DNA of 64,000 nt from positions 37,981 through 101,980 of the forward strand of contig NZ_SMUV01000060.1 in the NCBI RefSeq assembly GCF_004358185.1, read 5' to 3'. The position numbers and the translations under genes were made by a program. Numbering within the stretch: the first letter of the stretch is position 1; each line of letters begins with the position of its first letter. Shown one piece after another: positions 7,802-16,267 of the stretch. The DNA is from Antarcticimicrobium luteum (lineage in GTDB: Bacteria > Pseudomonadota > Alphaproteobacteria > Rhodobacterales > Rhodobacteraceae). The notes under the pieces are model-generated. The model saw nothing but the letters and a program-made list of their open reading frames with translations, was not told the origin of the DNA and did not search any database.

Positions 7802-8434
7802 ATGAATTTTCACGAGGTGCGGTTTCCCGCCTCACTGAGCTTTGGCTCGGTGGGCGGGCCGGAGCGGCGGACCGATATCGTCACGCTGGCCAACGGGTTC
7901 GAGGAGCGCAACACGCCCTGGGCGCATGCGCGGCGGCGTTACGATGCGGGGTTGGGGATGCGCTCGCTCGATGATGTCGAGGTGCTGATCGCGTTTTTCG
8001 AGGCGCGGCAGGGGCAGATGTACGGGTTCCGCTGGAAGGACTGGTCCGATTACAAATCCGGTCGCGCCCGCGCCGATCTGCGGTTCGACGATCAGGTGAT
8101 CGCGCGGGGCGACGGGGCGACGCGGGTGTTTCAGCTGATGAAAACCTATCGCTCGGGCGATCACAGCTATGCGCGGCCGATCACCAAGCCGGTGGCGGGT
8201 ACGGTGCGGGTGGGGCTGGAGCAGGACGAGATGCAGGAGACGGTGGATTACACCGTGGACACCGCGACCGGACTGATCAGCTTTGCCCATCCGCCGGGGG
8301 AGGATCTGGCGGTGACCGCGGGGTACGAGTTCGACGTGCCGGTGCGGTTCGACACCGACCGCATCCAGACCAGCGTGGCCAGTTTCCAGGCCGGCGATGT
8401 GCCGACCGTGCCGGTGGTGGAGGTGCGGGTATGA
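7802..8434 (+). CDS. GTA distal tail protein (RcGTA g12-like, DUF2460)
   Basis: A 210-residue DUF2460 protein forming the distal tail ring at the start of the baseplate. Recognisable segments are FHEVRFPASLSFGSVGGPER at the N-terminus, RRYDAGLGMRSLDDVEVLIA and QGQMYGFRWKDWSDYKS (about residues 70-87), and the C-terminal VPVRFDTDRIQTSVASF. The start at 7802 follows GGGGAGAGGA. The stop overlaps the g13 start by 4 bases. Family assignment is strong; the structural role comes from knowledge of RcGTA particles. Confidence 0.9.
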   Translation: MNFHEVRFPASLSFGSVGGPERRTDIVTLANGFEERNTPWAHARRRYDAGLGMRSLDDVEVLIAFFEARQGQMYGFRWKDWSDYKSGRARADLRFDDQVIARGDGATRVFQLMKTYRSGDHSYARPITKPVAGTVRVGLEQDEMQETVDYTVDTATGLISFAHPPGEDLAVTAGYEFDVPVRFDTDRIQTSVASFQAGDVPTVPVVEVRV

Positions 8435-9324
8435 CCACGGATGCGATGAGCGACGCCTTTCGCGCCCATGTGGCGAGTGGGGTGACGACGCTGTGTCGTT
8501 GCTGGGCGCTGACCCGCTCTGACGGGATGCAATACGGGTTCACCGATCACGACCGGACGCTGAACTTCGACGGTCTCAGCTTCAGGGCCGAGACCGGGCT
8601 GTCGGCGCAGGCGCTGCAACAGGCGACGGGGCTGGCGGTGGACAATACCGAGGCGATCGGCGCGCTGAGCGATGCGGGGCTCAGAGAAGACGAGATCGAG
8701 GCCGGGCGGTTCGACGGCGCCGAGTTGCGCGCCTGGCTGGTGAACTGGGCCGATGTTTCGGTGCGCTGGTTGCAGTTTCGCGGCACGCTGGGCGAGATCC
8801 GGCGCGGCGGCGGGGCGTTTCGCGCCGATCTGCGCGGGCTGACCCAGGCGCTGAACCGGCCCTTGGGGCGGATCTATCAGAAGGCCTGCACGGCGGTATT
8901 GGGCGATGGCGGCTGCCGGTTCGATCTGGCGGCACCCGGTTACGCCGAGGAGCGGGCCGCGGCGGCGGTGGAGGACGCGCGCGTGTTTCGCTGGGACGAT
9001 TTGGCGGGGTTCGAGCCGGGCTGGTTCGCGCGCGGCCGGCTGGAGGTGCTGAGCGGCGCGGCGGCCGGGCTCTGGGGGCTGATCAAGGCTGATGAGACCG
9101 AGGCGGCGGCGCGGCGGATCGAGTTGTGGGAGCCGCTGCGCGCCGGCGTGGCCTCCGGCGATCTGCTGCGGCTTGAGGCGGGCTGCGACAAGCGGATGGA
9201 AACCTGCCGGCTGAAGTTCAACAACCTGCTGAACTTTCGGGGCTTTCCCGACATTCCGGGCGAGGATTGGGTGGTGGCGGTGCCGAAATCGACCAAACCC
9301 AACACCGGGGGCAGCCTGCGGTGA
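8431..9324 (+). CDS. GTA tail hub protein (RcGTA g13-like, DUF2163)
   Basis: A 297-residue protein with an N-terminal DUF2163 region and a C-terminal phage BR0599-type region, the baseplate hub of GTA-like tails. The N-terminus has CRCWALTRSDGMQYGFTDHD, the most conserved stretch of this family, and the C-terminus has CDKRMETCRLKFNNLLNFRG with four cysteines overall in the second half (including ACTAVLGDGGCRF near 153). In RcGTA the corresponding cysteines hold an iron-sulphur cluster, so a metal centre is possible here too. The gene overlaps both neighbours by 4 bases. Confidence 0.9.
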   Translation: MTTDAMSDAFRAHVASGVTTLCRCWALTRSDGMQYGFTDHDRTLNFDGLSFRAETGLSAQALQQATGLAVDNTEAIGALSDAGLREDEIEAGRFDGAELRAWLVNWADVSVRWLQFRGTLGEIRRGGGAFRADLRGLTQALNRPLGRIYQKACTAVLGDGGCRFDLAAPGYAEERAAAAVEDARVFRWDDLAGFEPGWFARGRLEVLSGAAAGLWGLIKADETEAAARRIELWEPLRAGVASGDLLRLEAGCDKRMETCRLKFNNLLNFRGFPDIPGEDWVVAVPKSTKPNTGGSLR

Positions 9325-9779
9325 GGGGGGCCCGGAGGGATGTTGTGGCGTCCGCGCGCGGCTGGATCGGCACCCCCTATCGCCATCAGGCGGCGACCAG
9401 GGGCGCCGGCGCCGATTGCCTCGGGCTGGTGCGCGGGGTCTGGCGCGAGCTGTGCGGGGCGGAGCCGGTCACGGTGCCGGCCTATACCATGGACTGGTCC
9501 GAGCCGCAGGGGGAGGAGCGGCTCTGGGCGGCGGCCCGCTGTCATCTGATCGAGGTCTGCGGCCCGCCGGTTGCGGGGGACGTGCTGCTGTTCCGGATGC
9601 GCGCGGGCGCGGTGGCCAAGCATCTGGGCATTCTGGCCGAGGCAGGGTCTGCGGCCAGTTTCGTGCACGCCTATGCCGGGCGCGGCGTGGTGGAAAGCCC
9701 GCTGAGCGCGCCCTGGGCGCGGCGGGTGGTTGCGCGGTTTGCATTTCCGAAGGGTGACAGGGTCAGGGAGGGGCGCTGA
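9321..9779 (+). CDS. GTA tail peptidase, NlpC/P60 family (RcGTA g14-like)
   Basis: A 152-residue cysteine peptidase expected to open the recipient's peptidoglycan. The catalytic cysteine sits in GADCLGLVRG (Cys33 from the chosen start) and the catalytic histidine in AKHLGIL (His101), followed by SFVHAYAGRGVVES. The GTG at 9321 is chosen because it overlaps the g13 stop (GTGA), as at other junctions here; an upstream ATG at 9267 would add 18 residues with no family match. The stop overlaps the g15 start (TGATG). In RcGTA the homologue is part of the tail tip. Confidence 0.9.
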   Translation: MRGARRDVVASARGWIGTPYRHQAATRGAGADCLGLVRGVWRELCGAEPVTVPAYTMDWSEPQGEERLWAAARCHLIEVCGPPVAGDVLLFRMRAGAVAKHLGILAEAGSAASFVHAYAGRGVVESPLSAPWARRVVARFAFPKGDRVREGR

Positions 9780-12700
9780 TGGCGACGATACTTTTGTCCG
9801 CGGCGGGGGCGGCGATCGGCGGCTCGGTCGGCGGTACGCTGGCGGGGCTGTCCTCGGTCGCGATCGGCCGCGCGGTGGGGGCAACCCTGGGCCGGATGAT
9901 CGACGAGCGGCTTCTGGGGCTGGGCGCCGCTCCGGTGGAGACGGGAAAGGTGGACCGGTTCCGCCTGATGCAGGCGGGCGAGGGCGAGCCGATCCCGCAG
10001 GTCTATGGCCGGATGCGGCTGGGCGGTCAGGTGATCTGGGCGTCGGATTTTCAGGAGAGCGCGACGACAAGGGGCGGCAAAGGCGGCGCGCCCTCGGCCA
10101 AGGTCACGGAATACAGCTATTCGGTGTCGCTGGCGGTGGCGCTTTGCGAGGGGGAGGTTCTCAGTGTCGGTCGGGTCTGGGCCGATGGCGAGGAGGTGGC
10201 GCGGTCTGATCTGAACATGCGGGTCTATCCGGGCAGCGCCGATCAGCTGCCCGATCCGTTGATCGAGGCGATCGAGGGCGCGGGCATGGTGCCGGCCTAT
10301 CGCGGCACCGCCTATGTGGTGATGGAGGATGTCGACCTGGCGCCCTACGGCAACCGGGTGCCGCAACTGTCCTTTGAGGTGCTGCGGGCGGATCAGCCGG
10401 GGACCGGCCACTATGACCATGACCCGGCGCAGCTGGTGCGGGGCGTGGCGCTGATCCCCGGAACGGGGGAATATGCGCTGGCGACCACGCCGGTCCATTA
10501 CAGCAACGGGCCGGGCAGCCGCTGGGCGGCGAACCAGGTCACGCCCTCGGGGCTGGCGGATTTCCCGCGCGCCTTCGAACAGCTCACCGAGGAGTTGCCG
10601 GGGTGCGATGCGGTTTCGCTGGTGGTGTCCTGGTTCGGCGGCGATCTGCGCTGCGGCCATTGCCGGATCGAGCCCAAGGTCGAGCACAAGGAGGCCGAGG
10701 GCGAGAACATGGTCTGGCAGGTCGCCGGGGTGACGCGGGCGGCGGCCGGGCAGATCGCGCAGGTGGAGGGGCGGCCGGTCTATGGCGGCACCCCGGCGGA
10801 TGCGGCGGTGGTCGAGGCGATTCGGCACATGCGCGACGCCGGGCGGCGGGTGATGTTCTATCCCTTTGTCCTGATGGACCAGATGACGGGCAACGGTCTG
10901 CCAGACCCCTGGACCGGGGCGGCGGATCAGCCGCATCTGCCCTGGCGCGGGCGGATCACCCTGTCCGTGGCACCGGGGCAGGCCGTCAGCCCGGATGGCA
11001 CCGCGGCGGCTGACGCGGAGGTTTCGGCCTTCATGGGGACTGCCACGGCGGCGGATTTTACCGTCGGCGACGGAGTGGTGACCTACAGCGGACCGGAGGA
11101 ATGGGGGCTGCGGCGGTTCATCCTGCATTACGCGGCGCTTTGCGCGGCGGCCGGGGGCGTGGCGGCCTTTTGCATCGGGTCGGAGCTGCGCGGACTGACC
11201 CAGATCCGGGGCGCGACCGGCTTTCCGGTGGTCGCGGCGCTGCGTGATCTGGCGGGCGAGGTGCGCGCGCTGCTGGGGCCGGAGGTCGAGCTGGGCTATG
11301 CCGCCGACTGGTCGGAATATTTCGGCTATCAGCCCGAGGACGGCAGCGGCGACCGCTATTTCCACCTGGACCCGCTCTGGGCCGATCCGCAGATCGATTT
11401 CATCGGCATCGACAACTACATGCCGCTGTCCGACTGGCGCCAGGGAGAGGATCATCTGGATGCGCAAGCCGGCTGGGAGAGCATTTATGACCCGGCCTAT
11501 CTCGACGCCAATGTGGAGGGCGGCGAAGGCTACGACTGGTATTACCATTCCGATGAGGCCCGGGCGGCGCAGATCCGCACGCCGATCACCGATGGCGCGC
11601 ATGCGGAGCCTTGGGTCTGGCGCTTCAAGGATCTGCGCGGCTGGTGGGAGAACGATCATCACGAGCGGATCGGCGGCGTACGGCAGGCCATGGCCACCGC
11701 CTGGGAGCCGCAGATGAAACCGATCTGGTTCACCGAGCTGGGGTGCGCCGCGATCGACAAGGGCACCAACCAGCCGAACAAGTTCCTCGATCCGAAATCC
11801 TCGGAATCCAGGCTGCCGAGATATTCCACCGGGCGGCGCGACGATCTGATCCAGCTTTGCTATCTGCGGGCGCAACTGGGGCATTGGGCGGAGGCGGCGA
11901 ACAATCCGGTCTCGGAGGTCTATGGCGCGCCGATGCTGGATCTGGCGAACGCCTATGTCTGGGCCTGGGACGCGCGGCCGTTCCCGGCCTTTCCCAACCG
12001 CGCCGACCTGTGGAGCGATGGCGACAATTACATGCGTGGGCACTGGCTGAACGGGCGCATGGGCGCGCGCAGGCTTGCCTCGGTGATCGAGGAGCTGTGC
12101 GCCCGCGCCGGGCTGAGCGCGATCGACACCGCGCGGGTGCATGACATCGTGCGCGGCTATCGCGTCGACCGGATCGACGACGTGCGCGCCGCGCTGCAAC
12201 CGCTGATGCTGTGCTATGGCCTGGATGCGGTTGAGCGCGACGGGCTGCTGCGGTTCCTGCCACGTGACGGGCGCGCAGGGGAGAGCGTGGACGGCGACCG
12301 CCTGGCCGAAAGCGGAGAGGTCGACGGGCTGGTCGAACTCGCCCGCGTGCCCGAGGCGGAACTGGCCGGGCGGGTGCAGGTCCGGTTCGTCGAATGGGGG
12401 GGCGATCACGATGTGACCGCCGAACAGGCGGTGCTGGCCGATGACGCCACCCACGCGGTGGCGGTGACCGACCTGCCGCTGGCCCTGACCCGGAGCGAGG
12501 GGCGCGCGGTGGCCGAACGCTGGCTGACCGAGGCGCGGGTGGCCCGCGACAGCGCGCGCTTTGCGCTGCCGCCGTCGCGCATGGCGCTGGGCGCGGGCGA
12601 TGTGGTCCGGCTGCCGGGCGAGGGGGCGGCGGGCGGCGCGCTCTACCGGATCGACCGGGTCGAGCAGACCGAGGCGCAGCTGATCGAGGCGGTGCGGATC

Positions 12701-13708
12701 GAGCCGGCGGTCTATACGCCCTCGGAGCCGGTGGGCGGGCCGCCCTCGGCGCGGGCCTTTGCCGCACCGGTGCCGGTGCTGCCGCTGTTTATGGATCTGC
12801 CGCTGATCTCTGGCGACGAGGTGCCCCATGCGCCGCATCTGGCGGTGACGGCCACCCCATGGCCGGGAACGGTGGCGGTCTATGCCTCGGCGCTGGACGA
12901 GAATTACGAGTTGGACGAGATCATCGCCGCCCGGTCCGTGATCGGGGTGACCGAAACGCCGATGGCCGCGGCGCGGCCCGGATTCTGGGACGAGGGGGCG
13001 CCGTTGCAGGTACGGTTGCTGAACGGCGCGCTGGAGAGCCGCGATGCGCTGGCGGTACTGAACGGGGCCAATCTGGCCGCGATCGGCGACGGCAGCAGCG
13101 GCAACTGGGAGCTTATACAGTTCCGCGGAGCCGAACTGGTGGATGCCGATACCTATCTGCTGACCGGCCGGTTGCGCGGGCAGGCGGGCAGCGACGGGGT
13201 GATGCCCGACATATGGCCGCCCGGCTCCTGGCTGGTGCTGCTGGACAGGCGGCCGGTGCAGACCGGGCTGACCCCGGCGCAGCGGCGGGTAGCGCGGCAC
13301 TACCGGATCGGTCCGGGGCGGCGGGGCTATGATGACCCGTCCTATCAGCATCTGGTCGAGGCCTTCGACGGCAACGGGCTGCGCCCCTACGCGCCCTGTC
13401 ATCTGGAGGTGACCCGGGACGAGACCGGCGCCTATACGGCCGGCTGGATCCGGCGCACACGGGAGGTTGGCGGCAGCGACTGGGCGCTGGACGAGGTGCC
13501 GCTGGCAGAGGAGCGCGAGGCCTATCTGCTGCGGGTGATGCAGGGGGCGGTGCTGTTGCGCGAAGAGACCGTGAGCACACCGGCCTGGGCCTATGGTGCG
13601 GCGGCGCAGGCGGCGGACGGGTTGTCCCCGCCGGCGGTCCTGGAGGTGGCGCAGATCTCGGCCCGCTACGGGCCGGGGCCGTTTGCCCGGGTCGCGCTGC
13701 CGGAATAA
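9779..13708 (+). CDS. GTA tail-tip megatron protein (RcGTA g15-like)
   Basis: A 1309-residue protein that forms the tail tip and host-contact spike in GTAs. Parts seen in order: a hydrophobic Gly/Ala-rich N-terminus (about residues 5-40); a hub-like region with YSYSVSLAVALCEGEVLSVG (about 116-135); a glycoside hydrolase-like TIM-barrel region around residues 300-730, with GSELRGLT (about 465), FIGIDNYMPLSDW (about 540) and WFTELGCAAIDKG (about 650); and a phage-tail-like C-terminal half ending in a receptor-facing region. The start overlaps the g14 stop. It is the longest gene of the window. Length and domain order match RcGTA g15. Confidence 0.93.
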   Translation: MATILLSAAGAAIGGSVGGTLAGLSSVAIGRAVGATLGRMIDERLLGLGAAPVETGKVDRFRLMQAGEGEPIPQVYGRMRLGGQVIWASDFQESATTRGGKGGAPSAKVTEYSYSVSLAVALCEGEVLSVGRVWADGEEVARSDLNMRVYPGSADQLPDPLIEAIEGAGMVPAYRGTAYVVMEDVDLAPYGNRVPQLSFEVLRADQPGTGHYDHDPAQLVRGVALIPGTGEYALATTPVHYSNGPGSRWAANQVTPSGLADFPRAFEQLTEELPGCDAVSLVVSWFGGDLRCGHCRIEPKVEHKEAEGENMVWQVAGVTRAAAGQIAQVEGRPVYGGTPADAAVVEAIRHMRDAGRRVMFYPFVLMDQMTGNGLPDPWTGAADQPHLPWRGRITLSVAPGQAVSPDGTAAADAEVSAFMGTATAADFTVGDGVVTYSGPEEWGLRRFILHYAALCAAAGGVAAFCIGSELRGLTQIRGATGFPVVAALRDLAGEVRALLGPEVELGYAADWSEYFGYQPEDGSGDRYFHLDPLWADPQIDFIGIDNYMPLSDWRQGEDHLDAQAGWESIYDPAYLDANVEGGEGYDWYYHSDEARAAQIRTPITDGAHAEPWVWRFKDLRGWWENDHHERIGGVRQAMATAWEPQMKPIWFTELGCAAIDKGTNQPNKFLDPKSSESRLPRYSTGRRDDLIQLCYLRAQLGHWAEAANNPVSEVYGAPMLDLANAYVWAWDARPFPAFPNRADLWSDGDNYMRGHWLNGRMGARRLASVIEELCARAGLSAIDTARVHDIVRGYRVDRIDDVRAALQPLMLCYGLDAVERDGLLRFLPRDGRAGESVDGDRLAESGEVDGLVELARVPEAELAGRVQVRFVEWGGDHDVTAEQAVLADDATHAVAVTDLPLALTRSEGRAVAERWLTEARVARDSARFALPPSRMALGAGDVVRLPGEGAAGGALYRIDRVEQTEAQLIEAVRIEPAVYTPSEPVGGPPSARAFAAPVPVLPLFMDLPLISGDEVPHAPHLAVTATPWPGTVAVYASALDENYELDEIIAARSVIGVTETPMAAARPGFWDEGAPLQVRLLNGALESRDALAVLNGANLAAIGDGSSGNWELIQFRGAELVDADTYLLTGRLRGQAGSDGVMPDIWPPGSWLVLLDRRPVQTGLTPAQRRVARHYRIGPGRRGYDDPSYQHLVEAFDGNGLRPYAPCHLEVTRDETGAYTAGWIRRTREVGGSDWALDEVPLAEEREAYLLRVMQGAVLLREETVSTPAWAYGAAAQAADGLSPPAVLEVAQISARYGPGPFARVALPE

Positions 13709-13712
13709 TCCG

Positions 13713-14006
13713 ATGCGGCCCGTCCTGCACGGGGACGTCTGCTGTGCCGCGCGGGCGCTGTTGGCGGCGGCGCCGGAGGATCGCGGCGCGCTTTGCCGGC
13801 AGATCCTGAACCAGGCGTGGGCCGCCGACCGCTATCGGCGGCGCCATGGAAGATTGCATCCGCGCTGGGGCAACGGATCGCTGATGGCGGCGGCGCGCAA
13901 ACACCCGATGGCGGACGAGCCGGGGTTCGACGATCCCGGCTATCGCCATTGCTTCGTCATGGTGCTGCGGGCGCTGGGCGCGCGGCTTAGCCCGAGGCGC
14001 AGCTGA
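13713..14006 (+). CDS. Small protein at the end of the GTA cluster, function unknown
   Basis: A 97-residue Ala/Arg-rich protein whose ATG lies four bases after the g15 stop, on the same strand and probably in the same transcript. It includes HGDVCCAARALLAAAP, DRYRRRHGRLHPRWGNGSLM and PGYRHCFVMVLRALG. The RRHGRLHPRWGNGSL pattern is conserved-looking and recurs next to GTA g15 in related bacteria as far as I recall, but I know of no assigned function. Its 3' end overlaps the convergent DksA-like gene by 20 bases. It may be a GTA accessory protein. Confidence 0.6.
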   Translation: MRPVLHGDVCCAARALLAAAPEDRGALCRQILNQAWAADRYRRRHGRLHPRWGNGSLMAAARKHPMADEPGFDDPGYRHCFVMVLRALGARLSPRRS

Positions 14007-14325
14007 CGCAGCGGGTGACGGCGGGGTTCAGCTCCAGCCGCCTGACGGCGATCTCTTCGCCGCAATCCTCACAATACCCGAACTCGCCCGCGTCGATCCG
14101 CGCCAGCGCGGCGCGCAAACCCCTGGCCGCGCCATCGCGGCGGACCTGCTGCGCCCTGGCCATGGCCTGGTTCTGCAACGCGTCCATGCGGCTGAGCCGG
14201 CCCACCGATTGCTGGTCCAGTTCAACCACCGCCTGGGCATCGCGGCCGAGGCGGTTTTCCTGTTCGATCTGCTCCAGCCGGGCTCGGATCAGCGCGGCAA
14301 GACGGGCGGTGTCGGTCTCATTCAT
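13987..14325 (-). CDS. DksA/TraR-family C4 zinc-finger protein
   Basis: A 112-residue DksA/TraR-like protein that would bind in the RNA polymerase secondary channel and adjust transcription, typically with ppGpp. The N-terminal two thirds are helical (LAALIRARLEQIEQENRLGR) and the C-terminus carries a four-cysteine zinc finger: GYCEDCGEEI and TRCVSCASG. The start at 14325 has a GAG-containing ribosome-binding site; an ATG six codons upstream is an alternative. It is shorter than E. coli DksA (151 residues) and lacks the DxxDxA signature at the coiled-coil tip, so it may be a DksA paralogue rather than DksA itself. It converges on the last GTA-linked gene. Confidence 0.85.
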   Translation of the reverse strand: MNETDTARLAALIRARLEQIEQENRLGRDAQAVVELDQQSVGRLSRMDALQNQAMARAQQVRRDGAARGLRAALARIDAGEFGYCEDCGEEIAVRRLELNPAVTRCVSCASG

Positions 14326-14409
14326 ATCTCGTATAGGTGTCATCACGGGTTTGCGTTTGGCGTTTCTTCGCCTAGATGGCATTCTAGGGGCAGGAAAGGA
14401 CATATTGCC

Positions 14410-15219
14410 ATGCTTGAACCGCGCAAGAAAATCTCTCCGGTCGACCCGGTCTGGGACCGCATCCGGTCCGAGGCGCAGGACATCGTTCAGAACGCGCCGC
14501 TGATGGGGGGGCTGGTCCATGCCTGCATCCTGCACCACGCGACGCTGAACAAGGCGCTGTCGTATCGGGTGGCGGCGAAACTGAGCTCCAACGAGATGTC
14601 GATGGTGGTGCTGCGCGAGATCGTCGATCAGGCCTATGCGGAGACGCCGGAGCTGATCGATGCGGCCCGCGCCGACCTGATGGCGGTCTACGAGCGCGAT
14701 CCGGCCTGCCACCGGCTGGTGCAGCCGGTGCTGTACTTCAAGGGCTATCAGGCGATGCAGGCCTATCGCATCGCCCATTGGCTGTGGAAAAAGGGCCAGC
14801 ACGATCTGGCCTATTTCTTTCAGATGCGGGTGTCTGAGATCTTCAGCGTCGATATCCATCCGGCGGCGCGGATCGGCAAGGGGATCATGATCGACCATGC
14901 CCATTCCATCGTCATCGGCGAGACGGCGGTGGTGGGGGACAATGTCTCGATGCTGCATTCGGTGACGCTGGGCGGCACCGGCAAGGAGGAGGAGGACCGC
15001 CATCCGAAGATCGAGGATGGTGTGCTGATCGGCGCCGGCGCCAAGGTGCTGGGCAATATCCGGGTCGGCCATTGCAGCCGCATTGCCGCCGGGTCGGTGG
15101 TGCTGCAGGATGTGCCGCCCTGCAAGACAGTGGCCGGGGTGCCGGCCAAGATCGTCGGCGAGGCCGGGTGTGACCAGCCGTCGGTGAAGATGGATCAGAT
15201 CGTCGGCGTCCGATCATAA
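14410..15219 (+). CDS. cysE: Serine O-acetyltransferase
   Basis: A 269-residue serine acetyltransferase making O-acetylserine, the precursor of cysteine. The N-terminal helical domain is followed by a left-handed beta-helix of hexapeptide repeats (about residues 150-240): VDIHPAARIGKGIMIDHAH, VVGDNVSMLHSVTLGGTGKE, VLIGAGAKVLGNIRVGHCSR. The active-site His/Asp pair lies in the MIDHAH segment. The ATG at 14410 is preceded by AGGAAAGG; the upstream open frame is non-coding. A strong terminator follows 21 bases after the stop. It is divergent from the DksA-like gene with 84 bases between them. Confidence 0.95.
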   Translation: MLEPRKKISPVDPVWDRIRSEAQDIVQNAPLMGGLVHACILHHATLNKALSYRVAAKLSSNEMSMVVLREIVDQAYAETPELIDAARADLMAVYERDPACHRLVQPVLYFKGYQAMQAYRIAHWLWKKGQHDLAYFFQMRVSEIFSVDIHPAARIGKGIMIDHAHSIVIGETAVVGDNVSMLHSVTLGGTGKEEEDRHPKIEDGVLIGAGAKVLGNIRVGHCSRIAAGSVVLQDVPPCKTVAGVPAKIVGEAGCDQPSVKMDQIVGVRS

Positions 15220-15240
15220 CTCTGTTCGGCTCGTGAATGA

Positions 15241-15267
15241 AAAACGCCGCCCCTGGGGCGGCGTTTT
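15241..15267 (+). terminator. Intrinsic terminator after cysE
   Basis: The arms AAAACGCCGCCCC and GGGGCGGCGTTTT form a perfect 13-bp stem around a single T (in practice a loop of 3-5 bases). The A-tract and T-tract flanks make it work in both directions; it follows the cysE stop by 21 bases. Confidence 0.9.
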
Positions 15268-15470
15268 GCGTTTGAGGGGGTGGGCGCGCTGTCTGCCCCC
15301 TCTTGGCCTGCGGGTCAATTCTCCGGGCACCGCCGGTTCGGCGCCGAAGTCGCTCCATTCGAGCGGTTCTCGGGCGCGCCCTGCCGCCCCGAAGGGCCTC
15401 CGGCCGGAAGTCGGCAGAGCAAAGCCAAGGCGCACCTGCTTCTGCTGGTCCGGAACCGGCCGGGAGAGCG
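15268..15470. other. GC-rich intergenic stretch with no recognised gene
   Basis: Between the cysE terminator and the tandem operators I see no gene with a ribosome-binding site or domain on either strand. Open frames of 60-100 codons occur in several frames, as expected at this GC content. With the operators and leader the whole gene-free region is 15220-15664. Confidence 0.6.
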
Positions 15471-15531
15471 GTCTTGACAAGGTGTAAAGTCAGGCGCTAA
15501 GAGGGGCCGAGACTTGACATGGTGTAAAGTC
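15471..15531 (+). promoter_or_regulatory. Two tandem dyad operators overlapping TTGACA boxes
   Basis: Two 21-bp imperfect palindromes lie exactly 40 bases apart. The downstream copy (15511-15531) has arms GACTTGACA and TGTAAAGTC around TGG, with one mismatch; the upstream copy (15471-15491) has GTCTTGACA and TGTAAAGTC around AGG. Each left arm includes a perfect -35 hexamer TTGACA. Dyads that overlap a -35 box in this way are the arrangement typical of MerR-family activators. They precede the DUF1772 gene by 133-194 bases. No regulator gene is adjacent. Confidence 0.6.
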
Positions 15532-15664
15532 ACGGGCCCGCCCGGTGCAGAGATCCGGCGTCGGCCTCTCACTGCCGGAACTGGCCGCTCTGATGCGCCA
15601 CCTGACGGCAACAATCTGTGCCGGCCATGTTGCCGGCAATTCGAAACGAATACCGGAAAGGAAA

Positions 15665-16168
15665 ATGAACGTGTTTGTTGAGTGGGCTATCTGGGGCATT
15701 GTTGCCCTCTCGTTGGCGATCGGTCTTGTCTCGGGGGTTTTTCTGGCGTTTTCCGATTTCGTCATGCCGTCGCTTTTGGCGTCAAAACCGGCGGCGGGCA
15801 GTGAGGCCATGCAGGTCATCAACCGCAAGGTCTACGCCTCGATCTTCATCGTGCTTCTGGTCGGGATGATCCCGGTCACGGTGGCTGTGGGCGGACTGGC
15901 CTATCTTTTTCTTCCGGGTCCGGCCGCGACCTGGCTGATGGCGGGGGGAGCGTTGTATTTCGTCGGTGTCTTCCTGGCCTCGATGTTCGGAAACATTCCG
16001 ATGAACCGCCGGCTTGAGGCGATGCCGCAGGGCGGAAGCGACGCGCAGGCCTATTGGCCGTCCTATGTCAGGGGGTGGCAGATCTGGAACCACCTGCGCA
16101 CGATCTCTTCCTTTGCCACGATGGGGTGTTATGTGATCGCCGCGGTCCTTCTGGCGCAGGGGCTTTGA
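15665..16168 (+). CDS. DUF1772-family integral membrane protein
   Basis: A 167-residue protein with four hydrophobic segments (about residues 4-28, 53-78, 83-105 and 143-165). The motif GNIPMNRRLEAMP (about 107-119) and YVRGWQIWNHLRT near residue 130-142 fit the DUF1772/anthrone-oxygenase-like family. The biochemical role of bacterial members is not established. The ATG at 15665 has an AGGA ribosome-binding site; an upstream extension of 40 codons in the same frame overlaps the leader and is not supported. It lies behind two tandem operators, so it is probably tightly regulated. Confidence 0.75.
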   Translation: MNVFVEWAIWGIVALSLAIGLVSGVFLAFSDFVMPSLLASKPAAGSEAMQVINRKVYASIFIVLLVGMIPVTVAVGGLAYLFLPGPAATWLMAGGALYFVGVFLASMFGNIPMNRRLEAMPQGGSDAQAYWPSYVRGWQIWNHLRTISSFATMGCYVIAAVLLAQGL

Positions 16169-16208
16169 CGGTCGCCCGCGCGGCGCCCCGGTCGTCCTAG
16201 GTCACGAA

Positions 16209-16239
16209 AAAGGCGCCCGTTTGCGAAACGGGCGCCTTT
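16209..16239. terminator. Bidirectional terminator between DUF1772 gene and pdhC
   Basis: Arms AAAGGCGCCCGTTT and AAACGGGCGCCTTT form a perfect 14-bp stem with loop GCG, preceded by extra A residues. It sits between two convergent genes and can serve both. Confidence 0.88.
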
Positions 16240-16267
16240 GTCTGCATGGTATGTCCGTCCGGGCCGG

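Noticed and set aside
9671..13402. A 1243-codon open frame antisense to the GTA tail-tip gene
   Set aside because: It is a high-GC shadow of the coding strand: low-complexity Arg/His/Gly composition, no domain, and the opposite strand encodes a clear GTA g15 protein.
1..14006. Interpretation of the phage genes as an ordinary prophage
   Set aside because: Gene order and sizes match Rhodobacter-type GTA exactly, the tape measure is very short, and no integrase, lysis or replication gene is visible; the left border is outside the window, so this is not absolute.
15268..15470. Small open frames on both strands after the cysE terminator
   Set aside because: Several frames are open at once, which is typical of GC-rich non-coding DNA, and none has a start signal or conserved motif.
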